Shown here one piece after another: positions 15,625 to 23,132 of a stretch of DNA of 35,453 nt. Numbering within the stretch: the first letter of the stretch is position 1; the number at the start of each line of letters is the position of its first letter. The notes beneath the pieces are model-generated. The model worked only from the letters and a program-made list of their open reading frames with translations. It had not been told where the DNA came from and ran no database searches. The stretch is from CAZCAQ01 sp964540135 (GTDB taxonomy: Bacteria; Patescibacteriota; WWE3; UBA101185; UBA10185). The position numbers and the translations under genes were made by a program. Location: the NCBI GenBank assembly GCA_964540135.1, contig CAZILK010000013.1, positions 1 through 35,453 on the forward strand. Direction: 5' to 3'.

Positions 15625-16062
15625 ATGCAAAAAATAGCTGATCCAAGAAACGAAGCGAGAAAGCGAGCCTTAAGCTATATCTTTAGTTGGCTATTTACTA
15701 AGGAAAAGCCTGAAGAAAGCCTTCCCCTATACAAAGAAGAGGTATCAAACGGAGATTACGACGAGAGTCTTTACCAAAGAATTATTGATGGCGTAGCTCT
15801 TAATGTAGTTCAGCTAGATAACTTGATAACTGAAGCAGCTCCAGAATGGCCTATTAACAAGATTTCCAAGATTGATTTAGTACTTTTAAGAATTGCCCTC
15901 TATGAAATTCTTTACGAACGTGATATTCCTGTTAAAGTTTCTATAGATGAGGCAGTTGAACTTGCCAAACAGTTTGGAAACGATACCTCAGGTAAGTTTG
16001 TAAACGGAGTACTAGGTACTATAGTTATAAAAGAACTACCTGAAGTAAAGAAAAATATATAA
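15625..16062 (+). CDS. nusB: Transcription antitermination factor NusB
   Basis: 145 aa, all-helical NusB fold. NusB binds boxA RNA with NusE (S10) and supports rRNA transcription. Recognisable blocks are NEARKRALSYIFSWLF at the N-terminus, KISKIDLVLLRIALYEIL in the middle, and VSIDEAVELAKQFGNDTSGKFVNGVLG near the C-terminus, the most conserved part of the family. It lies between rpmF and acp. No Shine-Dalgarno sequence is seen, and an AT-rich CATATAAG lies 4 bases before the ATG, so an extra internal start is possible but weak. Confidence 0.93.
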   Translation: MQKIADPRNEARKRALSYIFSWLFTKEKPEESLPLYKEEVSNGDYDESLYQRIIDGVALNVVQLDNLITEAAPEWPINKISKIDLVLLRIALYEILYERDIPVKVSIDEAVELAKQFGNDTSGKFVNGVLGTIVIKELPEVKKNI

Positions 16063-16076
16063 TTAAAGGGTAAAAT

Positions 16077-16316
16077 ATGGAAAATAATTATCTAAAACAA
16101 ATTAAACAACTACTTGCCGATAATTTCGGGATTGAACCCCACGAAGTTACGGAAGACGCATTCTTTGAGGACGACCTCAATCTTGGAGAATACGAGCTTT
16201 TAGAGCTTATGTCAGAACTTGAGGAAATGTATCAAGTTGAGTTTGAAAAAGCTGATAAAGACGAGCTGGATACTGTTGGAAGCTTAATCAGTTTATTGAG
16301 AGACAAAATCGACTAG
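16077..16316 (+). CDS. acpP: Acyl carrier protein-like, lacking the phosphopantetheine serine
   Basis: 79 aa, strongly acidic, with the length and four-helix pattern of ACP and the normal position directly before rnc. In ordinary ACPs helix II begins with a DSL motif whose serine carries 4'-phosphopantetheine. Here the aligned segment is DDLNLGEYELLELM: the serine position is E38, and the flanking Asp and Leu are G37 and Y39. The remaining family marks are kept (LMSELEEMY, DTVGSLISLL). The fold is therefore supported, but acyl-carrier activity is not expected. A scaffold or protein-binding role is an inference. AAAGGG lies a few bases before the ATG as a ribosome binding site. Confidence 0.8.
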   Translation: MENNYLKQIKQLLADNFGIEPHEVTEDAFFEDDLNLGEYELLELMSELEEMYQVEFEKADKDELDTVGSLISLLRDKID

Positions 16317-16323
16317 TAAGTTT

Positions 16324-17171
16324 ATGGTATTTAACTTCGCAAAAGCACAAGAAATACTCCAAACGGAGTTAACAAACCAAGATTTGTTTCAAACAGCTTT
16401 TACACATAGGTCTTACCTAAACGAGCATGGAGATTATAAGCTTCCATCAAACGAAAGACTTGAGTTTCTTGGAGACGCTGTACTACAACTTCTTTGCTCA
16501 GAATACCTCTACAATACTTATAGTGAGACTGAGGGTGTTTTAACAAGCTACAGATCAGCAATTGTATGCACTCAGTCGCTTGCAAATGAAGCAGAGAGGT
16601 TAGGATACGGTAAGCTTTTATTCTTATCAAGAGGAGAAGAAGAAACTGGGGGAAGAAGTAGACCTTACATCCTTGCAAACACTTTTGAAGCAGTTCTTGG
16701 GGCCCTGTACTTTGAAAAAGGCCTTGAGTTTTGTCGTGAATTCTTAACAAGAGAGCTGTTTTATAAAACACCCGAAATTATCCAAAAAGACCTCTATAAA
16801 GACGCGAAATCTATGTTTCAAGAAATGGCTCAAGAGAAGCTAAACATAACCCCGATATATGAAGTTTTAGAATCATGGGGAGCGGATCATGAAAAGACCT
16901 TTAAGGTTGGTGTTTTTCTAAACAATGAGTTATATGGGGAAGGAGAAGGTAAGAGCAAGCAGAAAGCCCAGCAGGCAGCTGCTTCTGGAGCNNNNNNNNN
17001 NNNNNNNNNNNNNNNNNNNNNNNNNNNNNNNNNNNNNNNNNNNNNNNNNNNNNNNNNNNNNNNNNNNNNNNNNNNNNNNNNNNNNNNNNNNGGGAAGGAG
17101 AAGGTAAGAGCAAGCAGAAAGCCCAGCAGGCAGCTGCTTCTGGAGCTCTGGACAAGCTGCGCCTAGTATAA
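16324..17171 (+). CDS. rnc: Ribonuclease III (gene intact, broken only by a false assembly gap)
   Basis: RNase III cuts double-stranded RNA, including rRNA precursors. The catalytic domain shows NERLEFLGDAVLQLL (E44, E47, D51) and ILANTFEAVLGALYFE (E122; N119 stands where E. coli has D114). The double-stranded-RNA-binding domain follows (AQEKLNITPIYEVLES, then GEGEGKSKQKAQQAAASGA). A 100-N gap at 16992-17091 interrupts it, but the 55 bases before the gap are repeated exactly after it. Removing the gap and one copy (155 bases) restores a single frame of 230 aa ending ALDKLRLV and TAA at 17169-17171, the normal length. The annotated end therefore uses this corrected frame. Confidence 0.92.
16937..16991 (+). 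repeat. 55-bp overlap copy 1 (artefact)
   Basis: Identical to 17092-17146. It begins GGGAAGGAGAAGG and ends CTTCTGGAGC directly at the gap. It is best explained as the same genomic bases present at both contig ends. Confidence 0.9.
16992..17091. other. False scaffold gap, 100 N
   Basis: Placeholder join between two contigs that overlap by 55 bases. The real distance is negative (an overlap), so no sequence is missing here. Confidence 0.93.
17092..17146 (+). repeat. 55-bp overlap copy 2 (artefact)
   Basis: Exact copy of 16937-16991, starting directly after the gap and continuing into the true 3' end of rnc. Confidence 0.9.
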
Positions 17172-17204
17172 AAAGGCTGTTTTGTATTGAAATGATGATT
17201 GCGA

Positions 17205-17555
17205 TTAATGTACCTCAGGTAAAGATGCCTTTATTTCTTCCATTTGTCTTTTAGTCTCTGGTAAGTGCTTTGTTACAATCTCCCATATCTCATCTAAATT
17301 AACCTCGTTATAAGTGTGAGCAATAATATTGCGCAAACCAATAATACTTTTCCAGGAAACCGCTGGGTGCTTATTTCTTAAGTCTTCAGGTAACTTCTTC
17401 GTTGCTTCAGCAATAATTTCAAGCCTACGAAGTACCGCATCTTGAACATCGTAACTATCGTTAAACTTAGATAAAGAAACACCTGTTAAATATTGTTCAA
17501 TTAAGGTGATTGAAAAGATAATATCGTTGAGGTAAACAACCGGATCCTTTTCCAT
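17205..17555 (-). CDS. hepT: HepT-like HEPN ribonuclease toxin
   Basis: 116 aa, all-helical HEPN (DUF86) protein. The catalytic RNase motif Rx4HxY is exact: R75-N-I-I-A-H80-T-Y82 in GLRNIIAHTYNEV. In the characterised HepT/MntA systems the toxin cuts RNA and the tyrosine of this motif is AMPylated by the antitoxin to silence it. The gene starts 2 bases after the stop of the nucleotidyltransferase gene, so translation is probably coupled. It is convergent with rnc. All key residues are present, so an active toxin is predicted. Confidence 0.88.
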   Translation of the reverse strand: MEKDPVVYLNDIIFSITLIEQYLTGVSLSKFNDSYDVQDAVLRRLEIIAEATKKLPEDLRNKHPAVSWKSIIGLRNIIAHTYNEVNLDEIWEIVTKHLPETKRQMEEIKASLPEVH

Positions 17556-17557
17556 AG

Positions 17558-17851
17558 TTAGAGTATTGGAACGTGTGAGGTCAATATATACTTTTGTAGG
17601 TCTGGTTTAATTAAATTAAACTCTACAAGATCGACTGACTTTCCAAGTTTTGCAGATAATTCATCATGTAAATCCACTTTTAAAGCTACGTAATTGAACC
17701 CGTGTACATCTACAGGAAGTTCCACCAGCAAATCAATATCACTGCGTGAGTTCATATCGCCTCGAGCTGCAGAGCCAAAAACAGATGCTCTAGTAACACC
17801 GTATTTTTTAAAAATTGGGGTAGTTTGTTGTTTTATTGAGAGAATATCCAT
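17558..17851 (-). CDS. mntA: MntA-like minimal nucleotidyltransferase antitoxin
   Basis: 97 aa from this start. The pol-beta-type signature GSx10DxD is exact: G26-S27 to D38-I-D40 in VFGSAARGDMNSRSDIDLLV, with a third acidic residue D74 in SVDLVEF. Such proteins transfer AMP to the partner HepT. Two upstream in-frame ATGs (17908 and 17869) exist, but TGT-TATACT ends eight bases before the ATG at 17851, and the protein then begins MDILSIKQQ, as expected for the family. The pair is divergent from rpsP, with 117 bases between the start codons. Confidence 0.87.
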   Translation of the reverse strand: MDILSIKQQTTPIFKKYGVTRASVFGSAARGDMNSRSDIDLLVELPVDVHGFNYVALKVDLHDELSAKLGKSVDLVEFNLIKPDLQKYILTSHVPIL

Positions 17852-17859
17852 CTGTAGCG

Positions 17860-17868
17860 AGTATAACA
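17860..17868 (-). promoter_or_regulatory. Extended -10 promoter of mntA-hepT
   Basis: Minus-strand TGT-TATACT followed by eight bases and the mntA ATG. The -35 is weak. It implies a leaderless toxin-antitoxin mRNA. Confidence 0.5.
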
Positions 17869-17931
17869 TATCTAATACAGTTAAAGGTTTTACCCTTGAG
17901 TAACGCACAAAACCAAAGCCTCCTCACAATA

Positions 17932-17960
17932 TGGACAAGCCCAACCCACTCTGGTAAAAT
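17932..17960 (+). promoter_or_regulatory. Sigma70 promoter of rpsP-khpA-trmD
   Basis: TGGACA at 17932-17937, a 17-base spacer, and TAAAAT at 17955-17960 preceded by TGG (extended -10). The rpsP ATG follows after eight bases, so the leader would be absent or 1-2 bases long. Confidence 0.65.
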
Positions 17961-17968
17961 CCCTTGGT

Positions 17969-18298
17969 ATGTCAGTAAGTATTAGACTCGCAAAAGTAGG
18001 AAAAAGAAACGCTCCTGCATTTAAAATTGTAGCAGCAACAACCCGTTCTAAAAGAAACGGTATCTACCTAGATATTCTTGGCTTCTACAACCCTTCAAAA
18101 AAACCAGTTGAACACGAATTAAATGAAGAGAAATACACAGAATGGGTCAAAAAAGGCGCAATTGTAACTCAAGCTGTACAAGATCTAAGAGCTGGTACGT
18201 ATACTTTTAAACCATACATTCCTAAAAAAGCTAAAACTGGGGAAGCTGGAGAAAATGATGTGCCAGCAGAATCCAGCGAACCAACCAAAGCAGAATAA
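17969..18298 (+). CDS. rpsP: Ribosomal protein bS16
   Basis: 109 aa, a small ribosomal subunit protein needed for assembly. The core is clear: SIRLAKVGKRNAPAFKIV at the start, DILGFYNPSKKP in the middle, and WVKKGAIVTQAVQDL. About 25 residues of Ala-, Glu- and Pro-rich tail (GEAGENDVPAESSEPTKAE) extend beyond the usual end, a common variable region. It is first in an operon with khpA (3-base gap) and trmD. Confidence 0.95.
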   Translation: MSVSIRLAKVGKRNAPAFKIVAATTRSKRNGIYLDILGFYNPSKKPVEHELNEEKYTEWVKKGAIVTQAVQDLRAGTYTFKPYIPKKAKTGEAGENDVPAESSEPTKAE

Positions 18299-18301
18299 CC
18301 C

Positions 18302-18595
18302 ATGAAAGACTATATACTATTCTTAGTTACCAATATTGTTTCAAAACCTGAAATGGTTAAGGTTGATGAAACTGTAGAAGACGACAATTCAACTACATAT
18401 CACATTACAGTCGATCAGGGAGATATGGGCATGATTATTGGTAAAGATGGCAGAACAATTAAGAGTGTTAGAACACTTGCCAAAATGAAAGCTATTAAAG
18501 ACGGCACGAGAGTAAATGTTACCTTAACAGAACCAGTACTAGCAGAGGGTGAGATAACGCCTGAAGAGTCAACCGATCAAGCAGACAATGCTTAA
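18302..18595 (+). CDS. khpA: KH-domain RNA-binding protein KhpA
   Basis: 97 aa. A single KH domain with the RNA-gripping loop GKDG (47-50) in GMIIGKDGRTIKSVRTLAKM, followed by an acidic tail. KhpA-type proteins bind RNA and, in Firmicutes, act with KhpB in controlling cell elongation and division. It occupies its classic place between rpsP and trmD. Its end overlaps the trmD start by 8 bases, indicating translational coupling. Confidence 0.9.
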   Translation: MKDYILFLVTNIVSKPEMVKVDETVEDDNSTTYHITVDQGDMGMIIGKDGRTIKSVRTLAKMKAIKDGTRVNVTLTEPVLAEGEITPEESTDQADNA

Positions 18596-19244
18596 TATAA
18601 ATATTGTAACTTTATTCCCACAAGCTTTTGAGCCTTTTTTAACACTTATTCCTTTTAAAAATCTCGTTAAATCAAATGAACTGAAAGTAAATCTAGTTAA
18701 TATAAGAGACTTTGGCATTGGTAACTATAATAAGGTTGATGACGCACCTTATGGTGGGGGACCTGGAATGGTTTTGATGCTTGAGCCTATTGTTAGTGCG
18801 CTTGAAAGTTGCGATTATAAAAAAGGCCATACATTACTCTTAAGTCCTAGAGGCAAAAGATTTACTCAAGCAAATGCAATAAAACTTGCAGACATACTTA
18901 ACCTTAAAGGACAGATCACATTAATTTGTGGTAGATATGAGGGTATAGATTCAAGGGTTGAAGAGATTGCTGACGAAGTTATCTCTCTTGGTGATTTTGT
19001 ATTATCTGGGGGTGAAGGAGCGGCAATTTGTATTCTGGAAGCAGTTTTAAGACTCATTCCTGGGGGAATTGGGAGTGAGGAGTCCTTAACAGATGAATCT
19101 TTTGACAAGGGAAAAGTAGATGTTGAGTATCCTCAGTATACAAGACCGGAAGAATTTAGGGGCATGAAAGTACCACCAGTAATTCTCTCTGGAAACCACA
19201 AAGAAATAGCTGAGTGGAGAAAGAAGCAAAGAGCGACAAACTAG
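18588..19244 (+). CDS. trmD: tRNA (guanine-37-N1)-methyltransferase TrmD
   Basis: 218 aa. TrmD methylates G37 next to the anticodon, preventing frameshifts. The SPOUT knot motifs are visible: DDAPYGGGPGMVL, LLSPRGKRFTQ, LICGRYEGIDSRVEE, and VLSGGEGAAICILEAVLRLIPG. The C-terminal tRNA-binding part keeps YPQYTRPEEFRGMKVPPVILSGNH. It is somewhat shorter than typical TrmD, ending soon after the WRKKQ helix. The start overlaps khpA by 8 bases. It converges on pilO with 6 bases between the stops. Confidence 0.95.
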   Translation: MLNINIVTLFPQAFEPFLTLIPFKNLVKSNELKVNLVNIRDFGIGNYNKVDDAPYGGGPGMVLMLEPIVSALESCDYKKGHTLLLSPRGKRFTQANAIKLADILNLKGQITLICGRYEGIDSRVEEIADEVISLGDFVLSGGEGAAICILEAVLRLIPGGIGSEESLTDESFDKGKVDVEYPQYTRPEEFRGMKVPPVILSGNHKEIAEWRKKQRATN

Positions 19245-19250
19245 ACTTTA

Positions 19251-20054
19251 TTAAAGAAGTGGTGGCGCTACCGGAGCTTGTGGTGCACCATCAGTTGGCG
19301 GTGTCTCAGGCGGAGTCTCGGGAGCTGATTCTGGAGCAGACTCTGGTTCTTCTTCAGTTGCTTTATTACTAACATCAATATTCACAACAGGTTCATAGTA
19401 TTTAAGCTTTTTTAACTTATCAATAAATGAAATAAACTTTTGATCTGTTATGTCTATTTTTATTGGTTCATCAGTAACTGCTTTGGACTCGACTTCAAGG
19501 TAAGGGGCTGATAACGATACCTGAATCGCTAACGCTGTTTTTTTATCAGTTTTTTCTTCACTAAAGCGAAAGTTGTCTACGTAAACAAATCGGGCTGCTT
19601 TCTCAATATTCTCAAAAAAAGCCACAAGTTGCTCATAATTACCGGTTGCACCAAGGCTTACGTTAACAAGAGGGTAGTCCGGTCCCTCTTTTTCAACCTT
19701 AGCTGCTTCTGTAAATGAATAGGTCAATTTTGTAACTTCAAGTCCTGATTCTTTTGCAATCGTATCTACCTGAGTTAAAAGTTCAGGAACCATTGGTTTT
19801 GATAAAAGAACTTTTGAGACAAGCGTCTCATAGTCTTTAATGACTGTCTCATAACTTTCAATTTTATTTAGATTATCAAGCTTTTCTGTTAACTGAGTAT
19901 TTAAAGCGCGGGCTTTATCAACCTCAACAAGTTTTTCAGGATTAGTTTTTATGCCGGGGAGTATTACAAACAAGAAAAGAGCGGCACAGATACCTACTGC
20001 CACAAGAGGTACTATAAAATTTAGAAGGGTTTCTTTGATTGCTTCTTTATTCAT
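19251..20054 (-). CDS. pilO: Type IV pilus inner-membrane protein PilO
   Basis: 267 aa. A short cytosolic start, one membrane helix (about 12-34), a coiled coil (about 40-85, KARALNTQLTEKLDNLNKIE) and a ferredoxin-like domain (about 85-190) match PilO, the PilN partner in the alignment complex of the pilus motor. A Pro/Glu/Ala-rich low-complexity tail at about 232-267 (ESAPESAPETPPETPP) is an addition to the family core. It is last in the pilM-pilN-pilO order, 1 base after pilN. Identity rests on topology and context more than on residues. Confidence 0.85.
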   Translation of the reverse strand: MNKEAIKETLLNFIVPLVAVGICAALFLFVILPGIKTNPEKLVEVDKARALNTQLTEKLDNLNKIESYETVIKDYETLVSKVLLSKPMVPELLTQVDTIAKESGLEVTKLTYSFTEAAKVEKEGPDYPLVNVSLGATGNYEQLVAFFENIEKAARFVYVDNFRFSEEKTDKKTALAIQVSLSAPYLEVESKAVTDEPIKIDITDQKFISFIDKLKKLKYYEPVVNIDVSNKATEEEPESAPESAPETPPETPPTDGAPQAPVAPPLL

Positions 20055-20055
20055 T

Positions 20056-20658
20056 TTAGTTTGTTAAAACATCCTTTAAGTATGAAATAACTATGAAGTA
20101 TTTAACGCTTTTATTTTGAGCATCAAGGCTCACTGAGTTGAGGGCCACTTCTTTAAAAACTTTTTTGCCATGAAGCTCTGAGTATTTTTCTGACTTAGTT
20201 GTTTCTATATCCCCGTCTTCAGTTAAGAGATTAACAAAATCCGATATTGATAAATAATCCTCACCAAGACCGGCTGCAGCTAGGGTAGAATCAGCATTAA
20301 GTGATAGATCATCGACTTTTATATTCTCAGGAGTTCTTATTTCAAGGTCTTTTAAAGCAAGTGAGAATCTTTGTCTTTCAGCAATTATTTTCTCAAGCAT
20401 AGAATATTTTTTATCAAGATTTCGAGCAGTGATTTCGATTGTTGAAAGTCTTCCAATATCTGATCTAAGGCCTGCTGTTTTTGCGTTCTCAGCTTTGAGC
20501 TGCGCATCAATATTACTTGTTGTATAAAAATAAAACGCAGCAACACCAGCAACAACAACAAGTAACAAGATAGATAAAACAGTACTGAATTTAACAACTT
20601 GTGATTTTTTTTGTAAAACTTGTTCTTCTTGAGGTATAAGGTTAATACTTTGAGACAT
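20056..20658 (-). CDS. pilN: Type IV pilus assembly protein PilN
   Basis: 200 aa. The N-terminus MSQSINLIPQEEQ carries the INLIP motif, which docks into the groove of PilM. A membrane helix (about 25-47), a coiled coil (about 50-100) and a periplasm-facing ferredoxin-like domain follow. PilN links cytosolic PilM to PilO. The gene lies one base from each neighbour, so all three are cotranslated. Confidence 0.92.
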   Translation of the reverse strand: MSQSINLIPQEEQVLQKKSQVVKFSTVLSILLLVVVAGVAAFYFYTTSNIDAQLKAENAKTAGLRSDIGRLSTIEITARNLDKKYSMLEKIIAERQRFSLALKDLEIRTPENIKVDDLSLNADSTLAAAGLGEDYLSISDFVNLLTEDGDIETTKSEKYSELHGKKVFKEVALNSVSLDAQNKSVKYFIVISYLKDVLTN

Positions 20659-20659
20659 C

Positions 20660-21691
20660 TTAAACTTCCTTTAACGCAAGGCCAACTGATGTAACAAATA
20701 CGGGGCCTTGTTGAACAAGTAAATCTTTATCTTTTTCAAGTTTCGATGAAAGGAGAATATTTTTCCAAGGATTGGCGAGTTCGACTTCAGTGTCTAAATT
20801 GCTTGCTATGTAGAATAAAATTCCAGGCATCAGGGCAGTTCCTCCAGAAAGTATTACTTTATTAATCGTAACACTCGGATTGTGGGTTGTATAGTATGTT
20901 TTTGATCTACTTACCTCAGCTAGGATATTATCAAAAACAGGCTTTATTACGGTAAAAATCTTCCCATCCGCTTGAGAATTATCCATACCATAGGTTTTTT
21001 TATATTCCTCAGCCTGTGCCAGATCAAGATTAAGGTCTTGAGAAATAATCTTAGTCATTGTTTCTCCACCAAGACTAAGACTCCTAGTAAACCTCACAAA
21101 GCCTTTATAAGAAACGATAATTTGAGTAGCTTCAGCACCCATATTTACAATAATTGATGCTCCTGAAGCTGTTGGGTTGTTATAAAGCGATCTTTGAAGA
21201 GCAAGGGTCTCAGGTTCAATACCCTTTGGGGTAAGTCCCGCTCCTTTTAAAATTTCAACATATTTTGCAAGAATAGTTTTCTTTGCAGCTACAAGTAAAA
21301 CACTCATTTTACCTTCCTCAACCTCTTGATCATCTAGAATTTGGGAGGAATAACTAACTTGATCTAAAGGGAGGGGAATATATTGTTCAGCTTCAAACTC
21401 AATGGAGGTCTTAAGCTCTTTTACCGTCATCTTCGGGTAAGTTATAACTCTGGTATAAACGTTTGCTTCAGAAAGTCCAACAACTGTATCTTCGGCAGAA
21501 AAGTTTGATTCCCGGAGGAATGTTTTAATGGCCAATGAATATTCTGCTAGCGAGTCTTTATTGTCTGATTTTAAATCAAGTTTTGGGCTTTGGAACGTAC
21601 CAAAGGTCTTAAGTACAGCTTTGCCTTTATCGTTTTCAAGTTCAACTGCGCGGAAATTATTTGATCCAAGGTCTAAACCTATTATGGGCAT
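20660..21691 (-). CDS. pilM: Type IV pilus assembly protein PilM (actin-like)
   Basis: 343 aa. An actin/FtsA-fold nucleotide-binding protein on the inner face of the membrane. Phosphate-loop blocks are visible: IIGLDLGSNNFRAVELE at the start, SIIVNMGAEATQIIV at about 180, and VILSGGTALMPGI at about 285. It also carries the typical EAEQYIPLPLDQVSY. It begins a pilM-pilN-pilO unit with its own strong promoter, with the -10 six bases before the ATG, so it can be expressed separately from the pilin cluster upstream. Confidence 0.94.
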   Translation of the reverse strand: MPIIGLDLGSNNFRAVELENDKGKAVLKTFGTFQSPKLDLKSDNKDSLAEYSLAIKTFLRESNFSAEDTVVGLSEANVYTRVITYPKMTVKELKTSIEFEAEQYIPLPLDQVSYSSQILDDQEVEEGKMSVLLVAAKKTILAKYVEILKGAGLTPKGIEPETLALQRSLYNNPTASGASIIVNMGAEATQIIVSYKGFVRFTRSLSLGGETMTKIISQDLNLDLAQAEEYKKTYGMDNSQADGKIFTVIKPVFDNILAEVSRSKTYYTTHNPSVTINKVILSGGTALMPGILFYIASNLDTEVELANPWKNILLSSKLEKDKDLLVQQGPVFVTSVGLALKEV

Positions 21692-21697
21692 ATGTAA

Positions 21698-21726
21698 ATT
21701 TTAGAGACTGCAGCTCACCTAGTCAA
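21698..21726 (-). promoter_or_regulatory. Sigma70 promoter of pilMNO
   Basis: On the minus strand TTGACT (21726-21721), a 17-base spacer and TAAAAT (21703-21698), then six bases and the pilM ATG. It predicts a leaderless mRNA. Confidence 0.72.
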
Positions 21727-21737
21727 TGAGTGCTTTA

Positions 21738-22577
21738 TTAAGGTGTGGTTTGGATGTTAGTTAACGTCTCAGACTGGGAATTTTGAAAAAGCACATAGTC
21801 AAAATCAACAGGCAGGAAAGTGTCACTTTTTGATACAACCACCGTTCTTGTTGCATCACCAGAAGTACCAACTGATGTAATCTTAACCCCTTGAGAAGGT
21901 ATAGTCTCTCCAGAGACTGGTTTAACATATACTTTTACATCCCCATAAACTGATCTCAAGCGTAAAAGCTTAGGGCTCGCTTTTCCTGTAATCGTAAAGC
22001 AATTAGAGTAACCAAAATTAGCAACAGCTGATGAAAAGCCATTAACTGTATTTACTGAACCGTTAGCATTGTATGCGTAAGAATCAGCAAGGTAGGAACC
22101 TGCAGTTCCAAAAACAAATAGTGCTATAACTGATGGTTTTGTGCCGTTTGCTAAATTATTCCAGCAAATATCAATATTTTTATTGCTTCCATAACCTTCA
22201 AGTGAAACTTCAGATGCTTCATCAACACTCGTATCTACTTCAAACGCACTAGATGAGTTGCCGAGATGTGAAAGAGTTGCAGTTGCTGTTGAACCAGCAA
22301 CTCCTTGATTAAGCGAAAGTGTACAGTTTGACCCACAGTTGTTATTTGTAATGTAACCTTTAAGTGTTTGGAAATCGATTAGAAGAAGCTTTTCAGCTAA
22401 AGCTGCAGCTACACTATCTGCTTTATACGAGTAATCTGAGGTAACCTTTGTTCGAAGACTTGAGATGAACCGTGAGGAAATACCCGTCGCAACAATTAAC
22501 GCTAGGGTTAGAATTAGAAGTATTGCAACAATTGCTTGACCTGACTCCTTTGACTTTTTCCAAAAACAATTAGTCAT
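21738..22577 (-). CDS. PilX/GspK-like minor pilin (paralog 1)
   Basis: 279 aa. After a short polar leader, G-Q-A-I-V-A-I-L-L starts a long hydrophobic helix (about 13-35). The glycine before it is the likely cleavage site of prepilin peptidase, but the usual glutamate at +5 is absent, as in GspK and many PilX proteins. The extracellular part has Cys pairs (CGSNC) and a C-terminal block, SQGVKITSVG...RTVVVSKS...FDYVLF, shared with the proteins at 26233-27114 and 31464-32324. It begins directly after the stop of the preceding pilin gene (no spacer). Its role is probably in the tip or initiation complex. Confidence 0.78.
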   Translation of the reverse strand: MTNCFWKKSKESGQAIVAILLILTLALIVATGISSRFISSLRTKVTSDYSYKADSVAAALAEKLLLIDFQTLKGYITNNNCGSNCTLSLNQGVAGSTATATLSHLGNSSSAFEVDTSVDEASEVSLEGYGSNKNIDICWNNLANGTKPSVIALFVFGTAGSYLADSYAYNANGSVNTVNGFSSAVANFGYSNCFTITGKASPKLLRLRSVYGDVKVYVKPVSGETIPSQGVKITSVGTSGDATRTVVVSKSDTFLPVDFDYVLFQNSQSETLTNIQTTP

Positions 22578-23132
22578 TTATTTGTACGTGCCTTTTGCAA
22601 TGACTGTTGTATTTATATCGACTGAACCACTAAAAACACCAGTTGTGTTATTCATTTTCGTAAATCGTAAAAATAATTGGAGTGTTGATGGGTTATCTAA
22701 GAGCTCATCAAAACACGAAGAGGATGGGCCTGTACAAACAATATTTGTCTCAGAGGTATCGGTTAAAAAGGTTGGAGAACCTGCATCAACGGTTCTTTTC
22801 ATGCACCTTTTGGTACCAGTCAGTCCGCAACTAGCACCAGTTAGTACTTCGTAGGTAACAGACCTTGTCGTTCCATCGCTATCTTTTGTTTCAAAAGATA
22901 AAGATGTGCTGTTATTAAATGGGGTTACTGAAACAGCGTTTTTAAATTCTTTTTCAAGCTTACCGACTGCAAAATTTGCAGCTCTTTCAACATCAGTTGT
23001 TGACTGAGTTTTAGAATAACTTCTAATTAAAGACAAAATTATATCCCCAGTTACACCAACAGTAAGTCCGATAAGACCTATGACAAGAAGTAGCTCTATT
23101 AAAGTAAAGCCTTTTTGATTTTGCTTCTTCAT
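22578..23132 (-). CDS. Minor pilin, PilW/GspJ type
   Basis: 184 aa from the ATG at 23132. The class III signal MKKQNQKG/FTLIELLLVIGLIG is complete, with G-1, F+1 and E+5. The rest resembles GspJ/PilW (VERAANFAVGKLEKEFKNAVSV, then strand-rich). A TTG nine bases upstream could extend it, but the ATG overlaps the previous stop as ATGA and has GGAAG just ahead, so it is preferred. Confidence 0.85.
   Translation of the reverse strand: MKKQNQKGFTLIELLLVIGLIGLTVGVTGDIILSLIRSYSKTQSTTDVERAANFAVGKLEKEFKNAVSVTPFNNSTSLSFETKDSDGTTRSVTYEVLTGASCGLTGTKRCMKRTVDAGSPTFLTDTSETNIVCTGPSSSCFDELLDNPSTLQLFLRFTKMNNTTGVFSGSVDINTTVIAKGTYK

Noticed and set aside
16925..17107. Apparent ORFs spanning the second N gap
   Set aside because: They exist only because N codons read as open and the 55-bp overlap is duplicated.
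19245..19250. Terminators at convergent gene ends (1549/1598, 3474/3485, 13389/13396, 19244/19251)
   Set aside because: No GC-rich stem followed by a T-run could be found at any of these junctions.
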